Positions 45,605-52,645 of a DNA stretch of 64,000 nucleotides are shown here, piece by piece. The notes below the pieces were generated by a model. It was not told the DNA's origin. It was given only the letters and a program-made list of their open reading frames with translations, and searched no databases. Made by a program: the position numbers and the translations under genes. Source of the stretch: CBDAUN01 sp965214875 (GTDB lineage: Bacteria > Pseudomonadota > Gammaproteobacteria > Arenicellales > JAJDZL01); assembly GCA_965214875.1 (NCBI GenBank), contig OZ243980.1, forward strand, positions 496,001 through 560,000, read 5' to 3'. Positions within the stretch are counted from its first letter, which is position 1. Each line of letters starts with the position of its first letter.

Positions 45605-47270
45605 CCCAAAATCCGCGTTAGAGATTTTTTTGGGGCGGATTTTGCCGAAATCCGGGGCGCGGAGAGATTTTGGCGCTCGCCGCGGCGATGCCGGGCGGGC
45701 TTGCGGGCGGGACGCGGCCGGAAAGGGCGGAGGAGCGGAACCGGGGCGAAAGATCAATGACAGTCCGCAACGCGCCGGGACGCAACCGATTTTTTTGTCG
45801 TGCGCGCGATGCTTTTTTTGCGTTTCCGGCGGCTGCGGCGCCAGGGCCATCGCCCGGATCATGCCGACCGCCTCGCTCAGGCGGCGCGCGGCGCGCGCGT
45901 CGCACAGCTTCAAGGCCCGGCCCCTGGCATGGCGCACGATCTTGCCCGCCCTGCAGTAGAGCCGCCGGCGAAAGGTCTCGATGCGCATCGACTCGCAGCT
46001 CGCGTCCAGCACGTGGCGCATCAGCGCGAACAGGTTGAAGGCGAGCATGCACAGCATGAAATGCAGCGCGTTGGCATGGAAGTCGCTGCACGGGGGATGC
46101 GCCGCGCCGAAGCCGCTGCGAAGCTCGCGGATGCGGTTCTCCGAGTCTTCCCCTCTGCGGTTGCATCAGCGGACCGCCCGCGAGTCGCTCCACCGGCAGA
46201 AGCTGGTCGCCAGCGCCCGGTAGATGCAGCCGCCCTGCGACAGGGTGTCGCCGGCCTGCGGGCAGTCGAGCTCGAGCTCCTGCCGGCCGGACTTTCGCCT
46301 CCGCTGCACGACCGCCTCGAACGCTTCGGGCGTGCCGTTCATCGAGTGCGGGAAGCGCGCCGTCTGCTGCGCCTCGCTCGCCGTCCCGTCGCGCTCGATG
46401 AAGGGCTGCCGCTGCGACTCGTCCAGCGCCCCGGTCTGCCCGGCCACGCTTTGGTCGAGCCTGGCGCGGATCGCGTAGCCGATTCCCCGGCTCGTGAAGC
46501 GGTTGATGATCCTCGCCTGATACCCCGCCGCGTCGATGCGGGCGCGACGCGCCTCGGCGCCTTTGGGCAGCGCCCGCTCGCACTGGCGGACGAACTCGTA
46601 GTTGCGCACGTTCGGCGAGACCGGGCCGCCCCGAAACTCCGCACCCGCCGCCATGCCGGTCTCGGCGATGCGGCCGACGATCGGCATGCAGCCCCGCTCC
46701 TTCTTGCATGCGGACTCCGCCGAAGACTTCTCGCAGCGCCGCGGTCGCGTCGATGTCCAGGGCCGCCCTTTTGCGATGGTGCAGCGCGACCTCAAGCAGC
46801 CGGCGGTCCGCCAGCTGCAGGGCGTGCAGCGTGCGCCGCTGCGCTCCGCAGCGCCGCAGCCACCGGCCCAAGGCATCGTCGCCCGGCAGCCGGCGGATGC
46901 CGAGCAGCTCCAGCAGCGGCCGCTCCTCGCGCAGCTGCGCCACTCCGCTCAGATGCCGCGAGCCCTCGTGCATCATCAGCATGAACGTCGTCAAATACGC
47001 CCCCGGGCGCAAGCCGCGGTTGCTGCCCGGCTCCGGCATCAGCCGCTCGAAATGCGCGTCGAGCCCGAGCTTGCGCATCAGCTCGGCCAGCGCCGCCAGG
47101 CCGCTTCGCGACGTCAATTTGACTTTCGTGGTGGAAATCTTGTATGATTGGATATCCATAAAGCCTTGCTCCGATCGGGTTCACCCAACGGGTGAAATTT
47201 TGTTTGATCTAAAACCCCCATTGTACAAGGCTTTATCCCCTTTTGCAGCCACCCTAACGCGATTTTAAGG
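45605..47270 (-). mobile_element. IS1380-family insertion sequence, copy 2, transposase inactivated
   Basis: 1666 bp with ends CCCAAAATCCGCGTTAGAG and CTAACGCGATTTTAAGG, flanked by a 5-bp CATCA duplication, so this copy moved by ordinary transposition into the IS481 remnant. It is in the opposite orientation to copy 1. The transposase (from ATG 47159) has the same +1 frameshift after IDAT and the same TGA before CNRRGEDSENRIREL as copy 1. Confidence 0.92.
45900..47159 (-). pseudogene. IS1380-family transposase, same lesions as copy 1
   Basis: It begins MDIQSYKISTTKVK and contains LRPGAYLTTFMLMMHEG, LPGDDALGRWLRR and LDIDATA. The reading then continues in the +1 frame with GCMPIVGRIAETG and GYQARIINRFTSRG up to a TGA after SDSRAVR, where relatives have Trp. 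SENRIRELRSGFG and MLAFNLFALMRH follow in the same frame. Confidence 0.87.
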
Positions 47271-47414
47271 CATCAGGCGCTCGGACAACGCACGCCCATG
47301 CAGGCGGTATAATGAAAACTTCGACCAAAGCGCGCTTGCTGCCTAAAAAGTCTCATATGTATTGAACCCGTACACCGACTTGAAAACCCGGCATTAGTCG
47401 GATAGGATAAGAGC

Positions 47415-47690
47415 ATGGCGGAAAATGACAATCAAGATCAGGAAAAGCGGCTCCGGGAGCTGGAAAAGCAGAATCATGAACTGGCGAGAGACATCGCCGT
47501 GCTGAGGCAAACCATGGAAACCCACAAGCAGGAATACAAGACCGACATCGCCCGGCTGGCTGAACAGATGGCCAACTGGAAGACTGACATGGCCCAGAGG
47601 GAAAACCGGCAGTTGCTGGCCATCATCGTAGTGGTCGGCGTGGCCACCGCGATACTGGGTGTGCTGATCGCCGGCATCCCAGCGACATGA
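47415..47690 (+). CDS. Small coiled-coil protein with C-terminal membrane anchor
   Basis: A 91-residue protein. Residues 8-65 form a charged coiled coil with heptads (LRELEKQNHELARDIAVL, ARLAEQMANWKTDMAQ). Residues 67-88 are one membrane segment (LLAIIVVVGVATAILGVLI). There is no signal peptide, so a tail-anchored inner-membrane protein is likely. The shape recalls XhlA-type or other small membrane scaffold proteins, but I make no assignment. A related, shorter copy lies at 48573-48740, and the secreted-protein gene between them suggests a functional set. Confidence 0.7.
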   Translation: MAENDNQDQEKRLRELEKQNHELARDIAVLRQTMETHKQEYKTDIARLAEQMANWKTDMAQRENRQLLAIIVVVGVATAILGVLIAGIPAT

Positions 47691-47826
47691 ACTCATACTG
47701 CAGCCGTCCGCGCGGAACATCGGCAATATGGATTTTCGCATGTTCGGGAAGTACGAAAAGTCAACTGGCAGAAGACGATTTTCGGATATGATTGAACGCT
47801 GGATCAATTACAGAGGAAAACAGCAA

Positions 47827-48512
47827 ATGAACCCTACAGTCAAATCCCCCCCCCCCTCTCGCTAAATTAGCAACACTCGCCGCCGCGCTGTTACTGGTTC
47901 CAGCTCAGATGGCATTGGCGGCACCAGGCGTTTCCCTGAGTACGAATTCACAGAATGTTGGAGGCAGCAGTCTCACCCTTTCGCTGACGTGCGGATTGAC
48001 GGGATATTATCCAACGCAGTTCGATAATGTGAGAACAAGAGAAGGAGGGCTAAGGCCGAGTGGAGAGGTTCGTGGCGGATTCCCGGAAAAAGTCAACATT
48101 GCCTCCACGTACTTCTATGTCAAGGGAACGGGTATCGGAAGAGCGTCGGATGATCTTGACATGGAGGCGCTTCCGGCTGCTCATCCCGGACGTGCATGGG
48201 GAGCCAAGAGATGGGGAGATCTGTGGGGAGCGCAGATGCAGCCACGCTACGAGGTTGACATTGCGCTCAGTGTGACGAACCAGCCGGACCCGCCGGTGTA
48301 TTTCATTACCGGTGTCACCTATCACGGGGGATCGGATTACCGCGGCATTCCCACGCAGAGCATGACCCCCCACCGTTCAACGCAGACATGATAGCTCGAC
48401 CGAGACACAGAGAGTAAATCTGATACGATACTGCGATGTTCCAGAGTCAACCGAAACCATCAGTGTTACTGTTACCGGTACGATCACTGGCAAGAGGCGC
48501 TGGACCAATTAA
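47827..48512 (+). CDS. Secreted protein of unknown function, out of frame at a C11 tract (candidate phase-variable)
   Basis: AGAGGA precedes ATG 47827. Codons MNPTVKS lead into a C11 run, after which the assembled frame stops at once (TAA). With C10 the frame continues as a textbook signal peptide (LAKLATLAAALLLVPAQ, cleavage near ALAAPG) and a mature domain, APGVSLSTNSQNVGG to TGVTYHGGSDYRG. A further shift at a C6 run near 48365-48370 cuts the assembled frame at 48391. With C5 it continues (DSSTETQRVNLIRYCDVPES, VTVTGTITG) to 48512, about 228 residues. The mature part is beta-rich with few Cys. No family recognised. It may be exported to periplasm or surface. Confidence 0.75.
47846..47856 (+). 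repeat. C11 homopolymer in a signal-peptide-coding region (candidate phase-variation tract)
   Basis: Eleven C after codon 6-7 of the gene at 47827. C10 joins the ATG to the signal peptide and mature protein; C11 ends translation after 12 codons. Confidence 0.85.
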
Positions 48513-48572
48513 AACTGATCAGAACCTGCAAACCACGAACTATCGGAACGGGTCGCCGTTCTGGATGAACGC

Positions 48573-48740
48573 ATGAATACATCGTATGAACGACTGCTGG
48601 CCGACATGGCCAGGCGGAATGCCGAGATGGCCAGGCGCGACAAGGACAACCTGCGCTGGCAGATCGGGCTGTGGGTGGCGGCGGTCGTCATTCTCGGCGT
48701 CATCATCCGGTGGCCGAGCGTCCCCGCCATCACAGGCTAA
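48573..48740 (+). CDS. Small coiled-coil membrane protein related to the one at 47415, 5'-shortened
   Basis: 55 residues from ATG 48573: MNTSYERLLADMARRNAEMA followed by a membrane segment (IGLWVAAVVILGVIIRW). Upstream in the same frame, back to a stop at 48517, the sequence reads NHELSERVAVLDERM, which aligns with NHELARDIAVLRQTM of the 47415 protein. The start of the ancestral gene has therefore been lost, or an unusual start is used. It follows the secreted-protein gene by 60 bp. Confidence 0.6.
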   Translation: MNTSYERLLADMARRNAEMARRDKDNLRWQIGLWVAAVVILGVIIRWPSVPAITG

Positions 48741-48754
48741 TCCATCCCCTACTA

Positions 48755-48774
48755 CCGCCGCCGGCAGGCGGCGG
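48755..48774. terminator. GC hairpin between convergent genes, possible terminator
   Basis: CCGCCGCC (48755-48762) pairs perfectly with GGCGGCGG (48767-48774) around GGCA. There is no T-run. It lies just after the coiled-coil gene and could end transcription from the left. Confidence 0.45.
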
Positions 48775-48789
48775 CAACTGGCCTATCTC

Positions 48790-48906
48790 ATGGCGCGGAA
48801 ATATATCGACTGGATGGCCGTCACGCCGATGCCGGAGCGATCCGCCTACACGCGGCTGGTGCAGTCGTTGCGGCGGCTTGATGCGCCGGACGACGTGGGG
48901 ATTTAA
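48790..48906 (+). CDS. Possible 38-residue small protein
   Basis: ATG 48790 to TAA 48906 encodes MARKYIDWMAVTPMPERSA and a short charged rest. Composition is protein-like, but there is no clear ribosome site and no known family. Its end overlaps the stop of the convergent secreted-protein gene by 4 bp. It may be spurious. Confidence 0.35.
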   Translation: MARKYIDWMAVTPMPERSAYTRLVQSLRRLDAPDDVGI

Positions 48907-49503
48907 CTGGGGCGGTCGGCCGTCTGGAGGCAGACCTGGCGAAACACGGGCTTGGGCTTTTTCCCGATCGAGTTGGGAGTGCCGCTGAAGATTTGATTCG
49001 TCACAATCTTGCCTTGAGAGTTCCTCAACTCACCGACAACCAGCTGCGCCACATATTTCGTCGATGGTTCCAGGCTGAGAAATGTACTGGGTTTGATGGT
49101 CAGGTCTACCGAAGAGACAATCCCCGCGTGCAACCACACCCCATGGACAAGATCGCCGTCTTTGAAAGGGACTTTCCGGGCGTCCTGGACGCCCTCGGGA
49201 TATCCGTAACCCCTCACGCCGGTAAACATAATGGCGGAATTCCACCCTTGGCCCCTGTTCTTCGTAACCTCTGCTAACATACTAATATCAAATTGATTTA
49301 TAAATAATGAGCCCCCAAGTATGGCCCTGTCGTGTTTGATACCAGTCACATTGAATTCGGGACCATCTTTTTGCGTTATGCCGTCCGGGCAGGCGGCTTG
49401 TCCAACCGTTTGCGCCTGCGCGGCTATCGGCAGGGTGAGGGTGAGGGCGACCAGGGCGGCTAATCTACAAAATGAGGGGGGGGGTATTCGTTAACTTGAT
49501 CAT
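48903..49503 (-). CDS. Second secreted protein of unknown function, out of frame at a C9 tract (candidate phase-variable)
   Basis: GGAG lies 10 nt before ATG 49503. MIKLTNT leads into a C9 run, after which the assembled frame stops (TAG). With C8 (or C11) it runs on as a signal peptide (CRLAALVALTLTLPIAAQAQ) and a mature domain (TVGQAACPDGITQKDGPEF to PVFRQVCLQTADRPS), about 199 residues in all, with one Cys near each end of the mature part. In the assembled form only an internal ATG at 49349 gives a product, lacking the export signal. It is convergent with the first secreted gene and not clearly related to it in sequence. No family recognised. Confidence 0.75.
49476..49484 (-). repeat. C9 homopolymer in a signal-peptide-coding region (candidate phase-variation tract)
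   Basis: Nine G on the plus strand, at codons 7-10 of the gene starting at 49503. Lengths 8 or 11 give the full secreted protein; 9 stops translation after 12 codons. Confidence 0.82.
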
Positions 49504-49532
49504 TTTCAGTCTCCAATCAATAAATGAATCTG

Positions 49533-50642
49533 TGTCCGGGTTCAGATACATGCGGGACCGCCCGCCTCCTCCCGAAGGACGCAGTCCGAAGGGAGGAGGC
49601 GGGCGCGCGAAAATTTTTCAGGTAGCATAGTGCCTAACAAAAATCCAACAGCCGAAAGGCGGGAGAGAGCACCATGCAAACCGAATATACGCACCGCAAA
49701 TTTTATCGTCTCGACGCGATCCGCAACGAACTTTCGCCGCAGGCCGCCGAGCGCTTCGACACGCTCGCGCTGTTCGACCAGCTTCGCCGCGAAGGCGCGA
49801 CCGAGGCGACCGCCCTGATGGCGGCCGGCTGCTCCCGGGCGACGCTCTGCCGGTGGAAGAAGCGCCTGCGCGAGCAGGGCGTCCGCGCCCTGGCCAGCCG
49901 GTGCCGCCGCCCTCGCCGGGTGCGGCAGCGCTTTCCGCTTTGGGGGCGCGCCAAGATCCGCGCCGTGCCGGCGCGCGAGCACGGCTTCGCGCCCAGCGAG
50001 TCCGCCACCGGGCGCATGATCGCACGCCTGGTGCGGAACGGCCAAGCCGAGCCCGTCGCGTTCCATTACGGGCGAACAAAGCCCAAGCGGCAGCGAAAGT
50101 TCGACCGCCACGCCCAGCGCCGGCACTGCGGCACCCGCGGGCGAAAGCCCGGCCAGATGGTGCAGATCGACCACCTGAGCGTCTCCATCGAGGCCGGCTT
50201 CGCGGTCAAGGAGTCCGAGGCCGTGTGCCCGGTTCTCGAAGCTGTGCTGCATGCGCGCCTACTCGCGCGCCACCGCCACCTGCGCCACAAGATTCCTCGA
50301 CCATTTGATCCGCCATGCGCCGTTCCCCGTCGAGTCGGTCCAAGTCGACGGCTGCCGCGAGTCCGCGGCCGAGTTTGAGACCGCCTGCCAGCAGCGCGGC
50401 ATCGCCCTGTTCGTGCTTGCCGCCCAAAAGCCCCAAGCATAGCGGCTGCGTGGAGCGCGCCAACGCCGCCGGCCGCTGCGAGCTCCACCAGTCCTGCGCC
50501 GGCGAGCTGAGCGTGGGTGCGCTCAACGCCTATCGGCTGCATCAGGCGCTCGGACAAATGACGCTCATGCAGGCGTATAATGAAAACTTCGAACAAAGCG
50601 CACTTGCCGCCTGAAAAGTCTCATATGTATTGAACCAGTACA
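49533..50642 (+). mobile_element. IS481-family insertion sequence, decayed copy
   Basis: 1110 bp from TGTCCGGGTTCAGATACATG to TATGTATTGAACCAGTACA, the same terminal repeats as the complete copy at 44281-45409 and the same orientation. The transposase is broken. Together with the IS481 DNA at 44281-47373 it brackets the secreted-protein cargo like a composite transposon. The flanks show no clear target duplication. Confidence 0.88.
49674..50614 (+). pseudogene. IS481-family transposase, frameshifted and deleted
   Basis: It starts MQTEYTHRKFYRLDAIRNEL and follows the intact transposase to VCPVLEAVLHARLLA, where a frameshift occurs. It resumes as MRAYSRATATCATRFLDHLI and VQVDGCRESAAEF, then a second shift before CVERANAAGRCELHQ. 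About a dozen codons before the final LHQALGQ are deleted. Confidence 0.87.
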
Positions 50643-50794
50643 GATGATTGCAAACAATCATTCGGACAAGTAAATTAGTATGGGAAAATTCCCGATCAGA
50701 GATTGCCTATGTTGCACGGCAGATATAATCCAGCTGGCAATCGAATTTATGGTTGCCTAGCTTTCACCCTCTAACATTAAGGCTGGACACCGCA

Positions 50795-51040
50795 ATGTCT
50801 TTCGAAAAGCTGATCATCGCGCTGCTGATGGTGCTAATGCTCGGATCTTTGTTCTCGGCCTTTTATTTCATGTACAAGGACAGAGGACAAGGCACTCGCA
50901 CGGTCAAGGCATTGACCGCTCGAGTTGCGATATGGGTTGTACTGTTCGCGGTGATCGTCGGCGGAATTTACACAGGCTGGATTACGCCAAGCAATACAAT
51001 ACCGATTCCGCCGCGCAACGCGGTCGAATCAAGTCAGTGA
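50795..51040 (+). CDS. DUF2909 twin-transmembrane protein of the cytochrome oxidase locus
   Basis: An 81-residue protein with two membrane segments (LIIALLMVLMLGSLFSAFYF and VAIWVVLFAVIVGGIYTGW) separated by a basic loop. DUF2909 genes sit on the opposite strand after coxC in many gammaproteobacteria, as here. A role in oxidase assembly is inferred from position only. The ATG at 50795 begins the family N-terminus. The decayed IS481 copy ends 152 bp upstream and may have displaced its promoter. Confidence 0.85.
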   Translation: MSFEKLIIALLMVLMLGSLFSAFYFMYKDRGQGTRTVKALTARVAIWVVLFAVIVGGIYTGWITPSNTIPIPPRNAVESSQ

Positions 51041-51052
51041 TTTGGCTTTGAC

Positions 51053-51928
51053 TCATACCACGTAGACGAAAATAAATAGTCCCACCCAGACAGTGTCTAC
51101 AAAGTGCCAGTACCAGGCACCCGCTTCAAATGCAAAATGATGATCGGGCTTGAAGTGTCCGCGAATGCATCGAACCAGAATTACCGCAAGAATGATTGCG
51201 CCGATCGTCACATGGGCGCCATGGAATCCGGTCAGCATGAAGAACGTGGAGCCATAGACTCCAGTGCCAAGCGTCAAACCGAGATCCTGATAGGCATGCA
51301 CATATTCCCAGCCTTGAAAAACCAGGAATATGAAACCTAGCAGGACGGTTACCGCCATCCACGCGATCAGAGAACTGCGCTGATTGTTCTTAAGCGCCCA
51401 GTGGGCAATGGTGATCGTGACGCTGGAGGTCAGTAGAATCAGCGTATTCCATAGCGGAATGCCCCAAGCGCCGATGGTTGAGAATTGCCCAGGTCCAGCT
51501 GGCGTGTCAGGCGCAATGAGCTCCGCACCTGCGGGACCCGCGGTCGGCCATCCGCCTTCATAGCCAAGCCACAGCAGATCGGTTTCGGCCAGCCACGGCA
51601 CCGAAAGGTTTCTGGCATAGAACAAGGCTCCAAAAAAGCCTGCAAAAAACATCACTTCAGAGAAGATGAACCATAGCATGCTCATTCGGAACGACACGTC
51701 GACCCGGTCGTTGTACAAGCCGTTTTCGCTTTCTTTAACCACCGCGCCGAACCAGCCGAACATCATGAAGGCGATGATGAATGCGCCGGCCGCCATAACC
51801 CATGGCGCAACGCTGATGTTGTTCAGAAGCAGGACGAAGCCGCCGGCTAGTGCAAAAAGACCGACCGAAGCGACTAGCGGCCACGGACTTGGATCAGGTA
51901 GGTAATAATCGCCGTTGGTTGCGCTCAT
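51053..51928 (-). CDS. coxC: Cytochrome c oxidase subunit III
   Basis: A 291-residue subunit of the aa3-type terminal oxidase with seven membrane segments. Family marks are FSEVMFFAGFFGALFYARN, WNTLILLTSSVTITIAHWAL, and at the C-terminus HFKPDHHFAFEAGAWYWHFV. It belongs to the minus-strand operon coxB-coxA-small ORF-ctaG-coxC. Confidence 0.96.
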   Translation of the reverse strand: MSATNGDYYLPDPSPWPLVASVGLFALAGGFVLLLNNISVAPWVMAAGAFIIAFMMFGWFGAVVKESENGLYNDRVDVSFRMSMLWFIFSEVMFFAGFFGALFYARNLSVPWLAETDLLWLGYEGGWPTAGPAGAELIAPDTPAGPGQFSTIGAWGIPLWNTLILLTSSVTITIAHWALKNNQRSSLIAWMAVTVLLGFIFLVFQGWEYVHAYQDLGLTLGTGVYGSTFFMLTGFHGAHVTIGAIILAVILVRCIRGHFKPDHHFAFEAGAWYWHFVDTVWVGLFIFVYVV

Positions 51929-51965
51929 TTCGACTCCCGCTGGATAAGTGCTTTACGGTTTTCGG

Positions 51966-52517
51966 CTAGCCGGAACTGCCAGTATTCTGCTTCACTTCGT
52001 AGAAGCTGTACGATAGTGTCAGTGTATTGATTTCTTCTGGAAGATCAGGGGCGACATAGAAGGCAACTTGCATCGCCCGTTCTTCTTTGGTCTTGAGAGA
52101 CTGGTGGCTAAAGCAGAAGCATTCGACCTTGACCAGATACTTGGCGCCTTCTAGCGGCGTGACGCTTGGAATCGCTTGAGCTGTTATGTTGCGATTTGCC
52201 GCGTTTTCCACCTGGTATTCGGCTACGGTCATCGCGCCGATGCCCACTTTGATACTGTCCGCAGGTTCGATTTGCCAGGGCAAACCCGCTGCTGCCGTGC
52301 TGGTGAACTCGATCTTCACCTCGCGATCAGCGATATCAGCGGCATTTGGCACCGTCATTGAATCGGCAATCGTCGGGGTGCCGCCGATTCCGGTGATTTC
52401 GCAAAACAGGTCATACAGGGGAACTAGCGCATACCCGAACCCGAACATGCCGATGACCGTTGCTGCGAGTACTGCAACGAGCCGCTTGTTGGACTTGCGT
52501 GTTGGTTGTCCGGTCAT
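51966..52517 (-). CDS. ctaG: Cytochrome c oxidase assembly protein CtaG/Cox11
   Basis: A 183-residue copper chaperone that delivers copper to the CuB site of subunit I. One N-terminal membrane anchor (LVAVLAATVIGMFGFGYALV) is followed by the periplasmic domain with LYDLFCEITGIGG and the copper-binding ECFCFSHQ. Length is normal for Cox11. It starts 8 bp after the small membrane ORF and is followed by coxC. Confidence 0.95.
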   Translation of the reverse strand: MTGQPTRKSNKRLVAVLAATVIGMFGFGYALVPLYDLFCEITGIGGTPTIADSMTVPNAADIADREVKIEFTSTAAAGLPWQIEPADSIKVGIGAMTVAEYQVENAANRNITAQAIPSVTPLEGAKYLVKVECFCFSHQSLKTKEERAMQVAFYVAPDLPEEINTLTLSYSFYEVKQNTGSSG

Positions 52518-52524
52518 GATATGC

Positions 52525-52629
52525 TCATACTAGAAACTGCGCGATCACAGCAAAAAAGAAAACCGCCGATACGAGCCCGAGCCCGATTGCGAGCTTGATA
52601 TTGCTCCGCCTTTTATGATCATCGTCCAT
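52525..52629 (-). CDS. Small cytochrome oxidase assembly-type membrane protein
   Basis: 34 residues: MDDDHKRRSNIKLAIGLGLV then a membrane segment ending AVIAQFLV. Tiny single-segment proteins occupy this place between coxA and ctaG in many proteobacterial oxidase operons. It starts 16 bp after the coxA stop and ends 7 bp before ctaG. Function is inferred from position. Confidence 0.78.
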   Translation of the reverse strand: MDDDHKRRSNIKLAIGLGLVSAVFFFAVIAQFLV

Positions 52630-52645
52630 CTGTCGCTGATTCCGG

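Larger units (their letters stand above)
45410..47373 (+). mobile_element. IS481-family 3' remnant interrupted by an IS1380-family element
   Basis: 45410-45604 encodes the transposase segment ACQRRGIALFVLPARSP to LNVELAKFERS. 47271-47373 continues with GCATCAGGCGCTCGG to the right end ...TATTGAACCCGTACA. The 5' half is missing and replaced by the complete copy on the left. The IS1380-family element sits between the two parts with a CATCA target duplication (45600-45604 and 47271-47275). Confidence 0.85.
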
